The notes beneath the pieces are model-generated. The model was not told where the DNA came from and searched no databases. It saw only the letters and a list, made by a program, of their open reading frames with translations. A stretch of DNA of 64,000 bases from contig JBDTOT010000004.1 of NCBI GenBank assembly GCA_039933105.1, positions 62,001-126,000 on the forward strand, written 5' to 3'. Both the position numbers and the translations under genes were made by a program. Positions 9,797 through 19,976 of this stretch are shown piece by piece (position 1 is the stretch's first letter; the number at the start of each line of letters is the position of its first letter). Source of the stretch: FEN-1219 sp039933105 (lineage in GTDB: Bacteria > Pseudomonadota > Gammaproteobacteria > Steroidobacterales > Rariloculaceae).

Positions 9797-10756
9797 ATGG
9801 CTACTCCTACGCTGATTTCGACGCGCGGCGCCGCCGACCACCAAGTACTGATCCGTCCCGTGATCGAGGCGCTCGACCGCATCGTCGTCGGCAAGGCGCG
9901 CCAGATCACGCTCAGCGTCGCGTGCCTGCTCGCGCGCGGCCATCTGCTGATCGAAGACGTGCCCGGTGTCGGCAAAACCACCCTTGCTCACGCGCTCGCC
10001 CGCGCGCTCGGGCTGTCCTACCACCGAATTCAGTTCACGAGCGACCTGCTGCCCGCGGACGTCATCGGTGTCTCGGTGTTTCACCGCGACAACAGCCGGT
10101 TCGAATTCCACAAGGGTCCGGTATTCTCTCAGCTCGTGCTGGCGGATGAGATCAATCGCGCCACGCCGAAAGCCCAGAGCGCGCTGCTCGAGGCCATGGA
10201 AGAGCGTCAGGTCACCGCCGACGGCACGACGTATTCGCTGCCCGTACCGTTCTTCGTCGTCGCGACGCGTAACCCCGCAAACCAAATCGGGACCTTCCCT
10301 TTGCCCGAATCGCAGCTCGACCGGTTCCTGATGCAGATCGAGCTCGGCTATCCCGCGCCGAGCGACGAACGCATCTTGCTCGCGAACGGCGAGCGGCGCG
10401 CGCTCGTCGAGCAACAGCACGCGGTCGTCTCGCTCGACGTCCTGCTGCGCCTGCAGGACCAGGTCGCCAAAGTACATGTGTCCGAACCGCTGCTCGACTA
10501 CGTGCAGGCATTACTCGCGTACACGCGCGAATCCGGCGAGTTCGTCGCAGGACTCTCACCACGCGCCGGCATCGGCCTGCTGCGTGCCGCACAGGCGTGG
10601 GCGCTCCTGAATGGCCACGGCGGCGTGCATCCGGAGGACATCCAGTCCGTGCTCGGCAGCATCGTCGCGCACCGGCTGCAACTTGCGCACGGCAGCTCGA
10701 TCGAGAGCGGAACGAATCTCGGTGCTGCGATCCTCGCCGCGGTGCCCGTACCTTGA
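9797..10756 (+). CDS. MoxR-family AAA+ ATPase
   Basis: A 319-residue MoxR ATPase. VGKARQITLSVACLLARGHLLIED leads to Walker A GVGKTT (near residue 57). The family signature QFTSDLLPADVIGVSVF follows, then Walker B VLADEINRATPKAQSALLEAMEE, sensor 1 ATRNPANQIGTFPLPESQLDRF, and the C-terminal lid with GLSPRAGIGLLRAAQAWA. MoxR ATPases act as chaperones for metal-cofactor or VWA proteins. Here the next genes are DUF58 and a TgpA-like transglutaminase, as in the Pseudomonas PA2873-2875 cluster. Start ATG 9797 is preferred over the in-frame TTG at 9779, which adds MGEHAA. Confidence 0.93.
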   Translation: MATPTLISTRGAADHQVLIRPVIEALDRIVVGKARQITLSVACLLARGHLLIEDVPGVGKTTLAHALARALGLSYHRIQFTSDLLPADVIGVSVFHRDNSRFEFHKGPVFSQLVLADEINRATPKAQSALLEAMEERQVTADGTTYSLPVPFFVVATRNPANQIGTFPLPESQLDRFLMQIELGYPAPSDERILLANGERRALVEQQHAVVSLDVLLRLQDQVAKVHVSEPLLDYVQALLAYTRESGEFVAGLSPRAGIGLLRAAQAWALLNGHGGVHPEDIQSVLGSIVAHRLQLAHGSSIESGTNLGAAILAAVPVP

Positions 10757-10779
10757 CGCCTCTCACCGCGCACTGAGCG

Positions 10780-11838
10780 ATGCCAGCCGCAGCTCGCGTC
10801 ATGGAACGTTGGGCGGCCAATTGGGCTCGCCGGCGTCAGGGTGACGATTCTCACAATGTCGCACTCGCGCGGCGTCGCATCTACATTCTGCCGACGCGTT
10901 TCGGCGTCGTGTTCGGCATCATGGTGTTCGCGATGCTGCTCGGCTCCATCAATTACGGAGCGAGCATAGGCTTTGCGCTGACCTTCCTACTTGCGGGCTT
11001 GGGGTTGGTCGTGATGCATCACTGCCACAACAACCTGCTCGGCGCGGAAATCAGGTTCCTCGGGGCGGCTCCGGTGTTCGCAGGCGAACGCGCTGAATTT
11101 CGGGTGGCGGTTCACAACGCGGGCATCGCTGCACGTTACGAAATCGAGCTCGCGCAACGCGGTCACCGGGCAGGTCCCGTCGACGTCGCGCCAAACGGCA
11201 CGGAAATCCTGCGACTCGGCATCGATACCGAACGGCGCGGCTGGACGAAGCTCGAACGTTTCGCGGTGGAAACGCGACACCCGGGGCGACTGCTGCGCGC
11301 GTGGACCTGGATCCACATGGACGCGCGCTGCCTCGTGTATCCGCGACCGGCCGCGCCGGGCCGGCCACTGCCCCAAAGCGGCGGCTACGGCGCCGTGGGC
11401 CGAACGAGCGCGGGCGACGAGGACTTCGCGGGCCTGCGGGCGGCGGCGCCGGGCGACCCGCCGCAGCGAATCGCATGGAAGGCTTACGCGCGCAACGACG
11501 TGCTGCTGCTGAAACAGTTCGCCGCCGGCGATCGTGCGCCGTGCGTGCTCGAGTGGAACATCCTCGCAGAGCTCGACCCCGAAGCGCGCGTATCGCAGCT
11601 GGCCCGATGGTGCATCGACGCCGACGCCGAGGGCCGCGCGCTCGGCCTCGTCTTACCCGGCGTGCGAATTCCTCTCGGCACTGGAGCGAAGCACTTGGCC
11701 TCGTGCCTCGAAGCTCTGGCGCTGCTCGACGTGGACATGGATGCCCGCGGTAGAGCAACGCAGAGCGCAGTTGCCGACGCGGACACGGATGTCCGCGTTA
11801 GAGCAACGCACGGAGCGGTCGCCGGGGCGCCACGATGA
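10780..11838 (+). CDS. DUF58 membrane-anchored protein
   Basis: A 352-residue protein. Two transmembrane helices lie near residues 43-85 (FGVVFGIMVFAMLLG and ASIGFALTFLLAGLGLVVM). A soluble immunoglobulin-like and VWA-like region follows, with the DUF58 signature GDEDFAGLRAAAPGDPPQRIAWKAYAR. DUF58 proteins accompany MoxR ATPases, probably as clients. The stop overlaps the next ATG (ATGA at 11835). The last 32 residues are odd: they consist of an imperfect 16-residue tandem duplication (DVDMDARGRATQ... then DADTDVRVRATH...) that is not part of the domain. The start could also be ATG 10801. Confidence 0.9.
   Translation: MPAAARVMERWAANWARRRQGDDSHNVALARRRIYILPTRFGVVFGIMVFAMLLGSINYGASIGFALTFLLAGLGLVVMHHCHNNLLGAEIRFLGAAPVFAGERAEFRVAVHNAGIAARYEIELAQRGHRAGPVDVAPNGTEILRLGIDTERRGWTKLERFAVETRHPGRLLRAWTWIHMDARCLVYPRPAAPGRPLPQSGGYGAVGRTSAGDEDFAGLRAAAPGDPPQRIAWKAYARNDVLLLKQFAAGDRAPCVLEWNILAELDPEARVSQLARWCIDADAEGRALGLVLPGVRIPLGTGAKHLASCLEALALLDVDMDARGRATQSAVADADTDVRVRATHGAVAGAPR
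11731..11826 (+). repeat. Imperfect 2 x 48-bp tandem duplication at the DUF58 gene 3' end
   Basis: Units 11731-11778 and 11779-11826 align base for base without gaps, agreeing at roughly three quarters of positions. The longest shared run is TAGAGCAACGCA. The unit is a multiple of three, so it duplicates 16 codons in frame just before the stop codon and the overlapping tgpA-like start. Confidence 0.8.
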
Positions 11839-13852
11839 CGGCACTCGCGTTACCTCGCGCCCGCGACCTCTCCGAGGACGCGCAGCGTTTGCTGTGGACC
11901 GGCGCGATCGTGGTGGGTGCGAGCTTGCCGCACTGGCTCGCGCTCGCGGGTTGGACGCTCGCGTTGCTCGGCGCCGCCGTCACGTGGCGGCTAGCGGTAG
12001 CGCTGTACGGTTGGCCCATGGCGCCGCGGTTCGTGCGTCTTCCGCTGGCGTTCATTTCGTTATGCGGCGTGATCTTCCAGTTTCGGACGTTGAACGGTTC
12101 GGAGGCCGGCACGGCGCTACTCGTGGTAATGGTCGCACTGAAGTTTCTGGAGTCGAGCAATCAACGCGACCAGCTCGTATTGATTCTGATCTCGTATTTC
12201 ATGATGTTCGCGAGCGTGCTGACGGAGCGCGGCCCGCTGACAGCGACTTATCTCGTCGTACTCGTTTGGGTGACCACCGTGGCACTGCTGCAACTCGGTC
12301 GCCGCGGCCCCCTGCTGCCGATCCGCGCAACCGCGGTGCTCGCCGGGCGGCTGCTGCTGTATTCAGTGCCGCTCATGATCGTGCTGTTCGTTTTGTTCCC
12401 GCGACTGCCTGGGCCCCTGTGGGCTCTCCCGGGCAGCACGAGCAGCGGCGCCTCGGGCTTGAGCGACACGATGAGCCCCGGCGACATCACGAACCTGGGG
12501 TTGTCCGACGAAGTGGCGTTCCGCGCCGAGTTCCTGTCACGCGCTCCCCCTGCCGGCGCCTTGTACTGGCGCGGGCCCACGCTCACGCATTTCGACGGCC
12601 GCACATGGTCGATGCAGCAAGGCGCCCGCCGCGGCGAACGCGTCGCTGACTCGATCGAATACCGCGGCGAGCCGACCCGCTATCGCGTGATGTTGGAACC
12701 GAACGGCCGCAGCTGGGCATTCGCGCTCGACATGCCAGAGAGCTGGTCGCGCGACCGTGGCCTGCGAATGGGCAGCGACTATCAGCTCGGCACGTTCTTC
12801 GGCGCGAAGCGCACGCGCGTGCTCGACTACGAGGTGACTTCGTACATCGACTACAGTGCGCGCGAGCCGTTGACGCCAGGCGAGATCGCGGCCTTCACGA
12901 GCCTACCCGAAGGCAGCAGCCCGCGAGCGCGCGCACTCGCCGCGACCTGGATCACCGATGGACCGAGCGCGAGCACGGTGATCGATCGCGCGATGGGCTA
13001 TCTGCGCTCGCAGCCATTTCAATACACGTTGACTCCGCCCGCGCTCGGCGAACAACCCGTCGACCAGTTCTTGTTCGAAACACGCGAAGGCTTTTGCGAG
13101 CACTACGCATCGGCGCTCACAGTGCTGTTACGCGCCGCCGGATTACCCGCGCGTGTCGTGATGGGCTACCAGGGCGGTGAGCTGAACTCGCTCGGCAGCT
13201 ACTACATTATTCGCGAGTCGGACGCCCACGCCTGGACGGAAGTCTGGCTCGAGGATCAGGGCTGGGTACGCGTGGACGGCGTCGCTGCCGTGGCGCCCGA
13301 GCGCGTCGCGATCGGCTCCGGTCGCTGGTCGGGCGCGGCCCGAACGGCCGTTGATCGTGTGTTGAACCTCGGCTGGCTGCGCCGCGCCGCACTGGCATGG
13401 GATGCCGTCAACACGCGTTGGCACGCCTGGGTCGTAGGGTACGGACCCGAACTGCAACGCGCCTTGCTCGACTCGTTCGGCGTTCGCAACCTCAAGTTCA
13501 CCGAGCGCTGGACGCTGCTGCTCAGCCTCGCCGTCATCGGAACCGTCGGCGTGCTGGTCGGGTTGCGGCTCTACGCGGGTTGGCGCGACCGGCGGCGCCG
13601 GCCGATCGACCCGGCCGCCCGCGCGTTCGCGACGTTCACGCGTGCGCTTGTGCGGCTAAACGTCGCGCCGCGGGCCCCGGGTGAGTCGCCGGTGGCCTAC
13701 GCGGCTCGCGCGGCTAAAGCGTCACCACCCGCGGCGGCAGACATCGGAGCCATCGTGGCGGCGTACCTGCGCGCGCGTTACGAGCCGGACCCCGAGCTCA
13801 CGGCGCTGGCGGAGCTGCGACAGCGCGTCAACGTGTTTCGTCCGCAGCGTGC

Positions 13853-13856
<4 letters not shown>
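11835..13856 (+). CDS. tgpA: TgpA-like membrane transglutaminase (DUF3488 / transglutaminase core / DUF4129)
   Basis: 673 residues. About six N-terminal helices (residues 20-190, DUF3488) precede a periplasmic transglutaminase-like domain. The catalytic triad is visible: Cys421 in EGFCEHYASA, His465 in SDAHAWTEVW and Asp481 in WVRVDGVAAVAPERV. A further transmembrane helix sits near residues 555-575, and a cytoplasmic DUF4129 tail follows. In P. aeruginosa TgpA is an essential periplasmic transglutaminase-fold protein encoded with MoxR and DUF58 partners, the same trio as here. The triad Asp is followed by Gly rather than the usual Pro. Its TAG stop shares the palindrome CTAG with the convergent prfC stop. 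Confidence 0.93.
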
Positions 13857-15442
<1,586 letters not shown>

Positions 15443-15462
15443 AGCAGAAGAAGAGTGGTGGG

Positions 15463-15936
15463 TCAGTGAGACGGCGGCAGAGTGAAAGCGAGGACGATGG
15501 CATCCTCGCGGCCGCATTCCGCTTGATAGTAGGCGGGGCGAATCCCGATTTGCTCGAAACCCACTGAACGATACAGCTGCTGCGCGACGGTATTGGAGGG
15601 ACGCACCTCGAGAAACACGCGCTCGGCACCCGCTTCGTCGGCACGCTGCAGTAGATGACCCAGCAAGCGTCGACCGTAACCGAGGTGTTGAGCGTGCGGG
15701 TGCACGCAGAGATTCAAAAGATGCGCCTCACGGGACGCGACCGACATGATGCCGTAGCCCGTGACGCTGCCGCCGACGTCGAGCACGAGGCAGTGATAGC
15801 CGGCCAGAAGACAGTCACGAAAGATGCCGAGGCTCCATGGAAACTTGTACGCCGCACGCTCGACCGCCGCGACCGCTTTCAAGTCGGCGGCCTGTATGAG
15901 CCTGACTTCGGTGCGAGGGTGGACAGCGGCGCTCAT
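15463..15936 (-). CDS. rimI: Ribosomal-protein-alanine N-acetyltransferase RimI
   Basis: A 157-residue GNAT enzyme that acetylates the N-terminal Ala of ribosomal protein S18. Motifs: AYKFPWSLGIFRDCL (acceptor region), LLNLCVHPHAQHLGYGRRLLGHLL (acetyl-CoA pyrophosphate loop, Q/RxxGxG/A type), and FLEVRPSNTVAQQLYRSVGF. Start ATG 15936 overlaps the uracil glycosylase stop (ATGA). Usually rimI follows tsaB; here it follows a uracil glycosylase gene instead. Confidence 0.9.
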   Translation of the reverse strand: MSAAVHPRTEVRLIQAADLKAVAAVERAAYKFPWSLGIFRDCLLAGYHCLVLDVGGSVTGYGIMSVASREAHLLNLCVHPHAQHLGYGRRLLGHLLQRADEAGAERVFLEVRPSNTVAQQLYRSVGFEQIGIRPAYYQAECGREDAIVLAFTLPPSH

Positions 15937-16631
15937 TGGGATTTCCGGAGTAGGTCTTTAACCAGGCAGAGGTCCGTCCAGGCGATCGCTTTAGCAAGCG
16001 GGCTGCGTAGCAGATACGCGGGGTGATACGTGATAACCAACGGAGTACCTGCCTCGCCATACGGGACGACGCGGCCTCGCAGCCTACCGATGGGGGAATC
16101 CGTCTGCAACAACCACTGCGCCGCGATGCGCCCCACTGCAAGGATCGCGCGAGGTTTCACAAGCGCAATCTGACGCGCGAGGTACGGCGTGCACGTCTTG
16201 GCCTCGTCCGGCTGCGGATCGCGATTCCCCGGCGGCCGGCACTTCAAGATGTTCGCGATATATACGTCGGAGCGCGGCGAACCGATCGCCCGCAGCATTG
16301 AGTTCAGCAACTGGCCTGCGCGGCCGACGAAGGGCTCACCCTGCCGATCTTCATCGGCCCCGGGCGCTTCGCCGATCACGAGCAGATCGGCGTCGCGGCG
16401 GCCGACGCCGAACACCGTCTGAGTCCGAGTCGTGTGCAGCGCGCACTTCGTGCAAACGCGAACGCTCGCGGCCAGCTCATCCCACCCCATCGTCGTCGGG
16501 GATGCGGCCGCAGCTGTAGCGAGGTGCGGCGCAACGGCCGCGGCCGGCGAGACGCTCGTAGCGGGGGCGGCCCGCAGCTTCCACACCGGAATGCCGAGCG
16601 CGTCGAGATACTCCTCCCGTTGATCGCTCAT
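15933..16631 (-). CDS. Family 4 uracil-DNA glycosylase (Fe-S)
   Basis: 232 residues from ATG 16631. Motif A is GEAPGADEDRQGEPFVGRAGQLL and motif B is YHPAYLLR. Four cysteines bind a [4Fe-4S] cluster: two in VCTKCALH and two in LKCRPPGNRD...KTCTPYL. The enzyme excises uracil from DNA to start base excision repair. The N-terminal about 50 residues are Ala/Pro/Ser-rich and probably a flexible tail. The start overlaps the pssA stop (ATGA), and the longer upstream frame is inside pssA. Confidence 0.93.
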   Translation of the reverse strand: MSDQREEYLDALGIPVWKLRAAPATSVSPAAAVAPHLATAAAASPTTMGWDELAASVRVCTKCALHTTRTQTVFGVGRRDADLLVIGEAPGADEDRQGEPFVGRAGQLLNSMLRAIGSPRSDVYIANILKCRPPGNRDPQPDEAKTCTPYLARQIALVKPRAILAVGRIAAQWLLQTDSPIGRLRGRVVPYGEAGTPLVITYHPAYLLRSPLAKAIAWTDLCLVKDLLRKSQ

Positions 16632-17389
16632 GAGTGAGAGGCGTCCTGCCGCCTGCGGCGCCGCCATAGCCAGACGGCCGGGCCCGATAGGGCATACGCG
16701 AGGAACAGCGCGAAGACCGTGAGTTGCGGCTCGATGGCAATGATCATCAGCACGAGCGGGATCAACAGCAGGTTCGCGAACCGCACGCGCCGACCAGGAC
16801 TGATGTCCTTGAAGCTCAGATACGCAAACCGGGACATCATCAACAGGGCCGAGATCGCCGTGACCGTGACTCCCGCGACGAGCGCCTTCAAACCATCGAT
16901 TCCGTAGTGGCTCGTGAGCCACGCCATCGACGCGACAACGGCCGCCGCCGCCGGACTCGCAAGCCCTTGGAAGAAACGTCGGTCCTGCACGCCGACATTC
17001 GTGTTGAACCGTGCGAGGCGAAATGCAGCTGCGGCTACATACAGGAACGCTGCGAGCCAGCCGAGCCTGCCCCAGAGCGCTCCGTACTCCGCAAGACGCT
17101 GCACGCCCCATTGGTACATCACGATGGCAGGCGCGAGACCGAAAGACACCATGTCGGAAAGGCTGTCGAACTCCTTGCCGAACTCGCTGGACGTGCTCGT
17201 GAGACGTGCTACTCGCCCATCCAGACCATCGAACAACATGGCCGCGAAGATCGCCAGCGCGGCGCGCTCGAAATTACCGTCGATCGACGCCACGATGGAA
17301 TAGAACCCGGCAAACAGACCGCAGGTCGTCAACAGGTTGGGCAAGAGATAGATGCCCCTACGGCGTGTGATGCTCGGCCGGCCGTCCAC
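16628..17389 (-). CDS. pssA: CDP-diacylglycerol-serine O-phosphatidyltransferase
   Basis: A 253-residue integral membrane enzyme that makes phosphatidylserine, the precursor of phosphatidylethanolamine. The CDP-alcohol phosphatidyltransferase motif DGLDGRVARLTSTSSEFGKEFDSLSD has all catalytic aspartates. About seven hydrophobic segments follow, ending in a very basic tail (WRRRRRQ). It begins RRGIYLLPNLLTTCGLFAGFYSI, typical of the PssA subclass II found in many Pseudomonas-like bacteria. First gene of a minus-strand operon. Confidence 0.94.
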   Translation of the reverse strand: MDGRPSITRRRGIYLLPNLLTTCGLFAGFYSIVASIDGNFERAALAIFAAMLFDGLDGRVARLTSTSSEFGKEFDSLSDMVSFGLAPAIVMYQWGVQRLAEYGALWGRLGWLAAFLYVAAAAFRLARFNTNVGVQDRRFFQGLASPAAAAVVASMAWLTSHYGIDGLKALVAGVTVTAISALLMMSRFAYLSFKDISPGRRVRFANLLLIPLVLMIIAIEPQLTVFALFLAYALSGPAVWLWRRRRRQDASHS

Positions 17390-17647
17390 GACTGCTCCGC
17401 CTCCTTCTTGAACTTGCGCGACTCCGACCAGCGCTGCCTGCGCCCAAGTCTGGCTTCCGTGCCGACGCGACCGCTAGAATCGGCCGTCGCCGGACCACGG
17501 CGCCACGAGTCGGGGGTCAATGTACCTGAGTCCCGCGCCGCTGAACACGCCGCCGCCTGTGATCGAGGTCATGGTCAGCGCATCTCGACCGCACCATGCT
17601 AGGCGACCCGCCCGCGAACGGAAGCCGCCGACCGACCACCGACCGTC
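17390..17647. other. Divergent intergenic region pssA / lytic transglycosylase
   Basis: 258 bases carrying the promoters for both directions, none obvious. It contains a 43-codon plus-strand frame (17520-17651), beginning MYLSPAPLNTPPP, whose TGA overlaps the next gene's ATG. It could be a coupled leader peptide or a chance frame. No typical ribosome site precedes it. Confidence 0.35.
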
Positions 17648-18289
17648 ATGACGAACGAGACCACGCCCCGCTCGATCCTGCACCGCAAACAGCGCCGCCG
17701 TCTCCTCGGCGCGGCCCTCACGCTGCTTTCGCCAGGCGTGTTGCCCTCTGCAGCCGCACAGCCCGCGCGCCCTACCGACGCGCGCTCAGGCCCGGACCCG
17801 GAGCTTCGCAAAATCCTGATCGCCGCCGTCGCGGAGGCCGACAGCTTCACCGACCGATTCGACGCGGAGGTGTGGCTCACGGACATGTCGCATCGGCTCG
17901 CGAAGCAAGTACCCGACGCGACGGAACGGCTGAGGATCCTGAAAGCGGTTCACAAACACGCCACGCACGTGAATGTGCCGGCGGAGCTGGTGCTCGCGGT
18001 CATCGATGTCGAAAGCAACTTCGATCGTTTCGCGATCTCGGGCGCCAGCGCGTTGGGTCTCATGCAGGTCATGCCGTTCTGGGTTAAAGAGCTCGGTTAC
18101 AAGGACAAGAACGCGTTGTTCGCCATCGAAACGAACGTGCTGCTGGGCTGCCAGATACTCAGGTTCTATCTCGAGATGGAGCGCGGCAACCTCGTACAGG
18201 GTTTGGCGCGCTACAACGGCAGCGTCGGTAGGCGCTCGTACTCGGACCGCGTGCTCGACCGCGTGCGCACGAAATGGTTTCGGCAGTAG
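17648..18289 (+). CDS. Exported SLT-type lytic transglycosylase
   Basis: 213 residues. The basic N-terminus RKQRRRLLGAALTLLSPG is a signal peptide, with an arginine cluster that might suit Tat export. The lysozyme-like SLT fold is clear: VIDVESNFDRFAISGASALGLMQVMPFW, with catalytic Glu122, and LARYNGSVGRRSYSDRV. Such enzymes cleave the MurNAc-GlcNAc bond of peptidoglycan to form 1,6-anhydro ends. Compact single-domain members like this often sit near cell-envelope assembly genes. Abuts the convergent acylphosphatase gene. Confidence 0.9.
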   Translation: MTNETTPRSILHRKQRRRLLGAALTLLSPGVLPSAAAQPARPTDARSGPDPELRKILIAAVAEADSFTDRFDAEVWLTDMSHRLAKQVPDATERLRILKAVHKHATHVNVPAELVLAVIDVESNFDRFAISGASALGLMQVMPFWVKELGYKDKNALFAIETNVLLGCQILRFYLEMERGNLVQGLARYNGSVGRRSYSDRVLDRVRTKWFRQ

Positions 18290-18294
18290 GCCGT

Positions 18295-18582
18295 TCAGGC
18301 CGTGACGACGAATCCTTCGTTCACGAACTCGAGCCACTCCTCAATGTGCACGCCATCGACTCGCGCCGCGGGCGAACCGTGCCACAACCACGTCGCGAGC
18401 TCGCGCAGCGCAACGTCACTACCCGCGGCGATGACCTCGACGCGCCCATCCGCTAGATTGCGAACGCTGCCACGTAACTGAAGGTGTTGTGCTCGAGCAG
18501 CGGTCGCCGCGCGGTAGTACACGCCTTGCACGCGGCCAGCAATCACATAACGAATCGCACGCGTGACGTTGCCCGCGTTCAC
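18295..18582 (-). CDS. Acylphosphatase
   Basis: A 95-residue enzyme that hydrolyses carboxyl-phosphate bonds such as acetyl phosphate. The signature AGRVQGVYYRAAT has the phosphate-binding Arg. The catalytic Asn is in GSVRNLADGRVEV. Start GTG 18582 is four bases after the stop of the upstream lipoprotein gene and gives the family length. Longer in-frame extensions run through that gene and are rejected. Confidence 0.9.
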   Translation of the reverse strand: MNAGNVTRAIRYVIAGRVQGVYYRAATAARAQHLQLRGSVRNLADGRVEVIAAGSDVALRELATWLWHGSPAARVDGVHIEEWLEFVNEGFVVTA

Positions 18583-18586
18583 AGGA

Positions 18587-18874
18587 TCAGTTGCGGTCGT
18601 CGTTGTTTTTGCTCGAACGCAGCGCGGTGCCCGCGCGATTCTTGGCACGTACGGCGTTGAAGCGGGCGGGGCCGTACGCCTGCTGCTGAATTTGCTGCTC
18701 GGCGTCGGCCAGAAACCGGCGCGCGTCCGAGAGCGCCTCGGGCGCAAGTCGCGCAGCGTTGGCTACTTCGGCGGCTTTGATCGCCTGGCGCGCATCACTC
18801 ATTTCCTGCACGGGCGGTGCCGTGACACACCCCGCCAGGACGAGCGCGCCAACCGTCAGCAGTACTCGCAACAT
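18587..18874 (-). CDS. DUF4398 lipoprotein
   Basis: 95 residues. A signal peptide with lipobox LVLAGC gives a predicted mature Cys16. A helical domain follows with DARQAIKAAEVANAARLAPEALSDARRFLADAEQ, the Ala-rich DUF4398 repeat pattern seen in short periplasmic lipoproteins. Some DUF4398 proteins accompany OmpA-like proteins. No specific role can be given. Upstream of the acylphosphatase and probably co-transcribed. Confidence 0.85.
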   Translation of the reverse strand: MLRVLLTVGALVLAGCVTAPPVQEMSDARQAIKAAEVANAARLAPEALSDARRFLADAEQQIQQQAYGPARFNAVRAKNRAGTALRSSKNNDDRN

Positions 18875-19023
18875 GCCATTGTTCTCTTGTTGTCGACGGC
18901 AGTATGCCGAGACGCTACAAGCCTCGCCCCGATGGCGTCAAGCAATCGACTGCGCGCCGCTGTCCTGGCAAGCACTGCCGGACCTTCTTACACTGCCCCC
19001 ACGATCCTTCCAAGCCGAGCCCC

Positions 19024-19626
19024 GTGACGCAGCCAGCGATTCTGATCCTGTATTACTCGCGTAACGGCCGCACGGCAGCCCTCGCACGGCAGGCCGCACG
19101 CGGGGTCGAGAGCGCGGGCGGCATCGCGCACCTGCGAACCGTGCCTCCCGTCGCCGCGACGACGATGAACGCCACACCACCCGTCCCCGAAGACGGTGCG
19201 CCCTACGCCGAGATCGCAGATCTCGTCGCGGCGGACGGCCTGCTGCTAGGCAGCCCCACGCGTTTCGGCAACATGGCCGCACCGTTGAAGCACTTTCTGG
19301 ATTCGACCAGCGAGCTTTGGTTGAAGGGCACGCTCGTCGACAAGCCGGCCGGAGTATTCACGTCGACCTCTTCGCCGCACGGCGGCCAGGAGAGCACGTT
19401 GCTCAGCATGCAGTTGCCGCTGTTACATCACGGGATGGTCGTGGTCGGCGTGCCGTATACCGAAACCTCGCTGTTCGAGACGCGCACAGGCGGCTCGCCG
19501 TACGGCGCCACCCACCTCGCCACGGAATGGAACGCTGCGTTGTCGAAGGACGAGAACGACGTCGCGCGTGCGCTCGGCGCACGGGTCACCCGTCTCGCAC
19601 GCGCTCTCGTGGCGGCGCGCAAGTAG
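19024..19626 (+). CDS. wrbA: WrbA-type NAD(P)H:quinone oxidoreductase (flavodoxin fold)
   Basis: 200 residues from GTG 19024. The FMN phosphate loop is YYSRNGRTAALARQ. The GSPTRFGNMAAPLKHFLD and TSTSSPHGGQESTLLSM segments are characteristic of WrbA, which reduces quinones by two electrons and protects against redox cycling. The following DUF2069 and hda genes are the usual WrbA neighbours in Pseudomonas. An in-frame ATG at 18904 would add 40 residues of low-similarity sequence and is not favoured. Confidence 0.9.
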   Translation: MTQPAILILYYSRNGRTAALARQAARGVESAGGIAHLRTVPPVAATTMNATPPVPEDGAPYAEIADLVAADGLLLGSPTRFGNMAAPLKHFLDSTSELWLKGTLVDKPAGVFTSTSSPHGGQESTLLSMQLPLLHHGMVVVGVPYTETSLFETRTGGSPYGATHLATEWNAALSKDENDVARALGARVTRLARALVAARK

Positions 19627-19628
19627 CG

Positions 19629-19976
19629 ATGCCAGTGGCACTACGCCGCATCGCGCTTGCGTGTCACGCCGCGTTGATACTGTTGATTGCAGCTGCAGCG
19701 CTGGCGGGCGGCATCACGCTCGCATCGTTGTGCGTGGCTGCTGCGATCGTCGCACCCCTGCTGATCGCTCTACATGCACTGTTGACGCGCCGCGGCGGTG
19801 CCACACGTTGGACTACCGTACTGCTCGTACCCTACGCCGGCGCACTGAGCGTCGAAGTGGTCGCGAGAGCGGGCGCCTCGCCAATATTGAGCGCCGGACT
19901 GCTGATCAGCGTGCTCGAGCTCGGGTTGTTGCTCGCCCTCATCCGCTCGAGCGGCCCGTCAGCCGTTCGCGAATGA
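19629..19976 (+). CDS. DUF2069 small membrane protein
   Basis: 115 residues from ATG 19629, two bases after the wrbA stop. Four hydrophobic helices alternate with short polar loops, ending in a small basic/acidic tail. The family is uncharacterised but typically follows wrbA and precedes hda, as here. The 3' end overlaps the convergent hda gene by 38 bases. Confidence 0.85.
   Translation: MPVALRRIALACHAALILLIAAAALAGGITLASLCVAAAIVAPLLIALHALLTRRGGATRWTTVLLVPYAGALSVEVVARAGASPILSAGLLISVLELGLLLALIRSSGPSAVRE

Noticed and set aside
11534..12649. A 371-codon plus-strand frame
   Set aside because: Out of frame with both the DUF58 and tgpA-like genes, and Arg-rich. A shadow.
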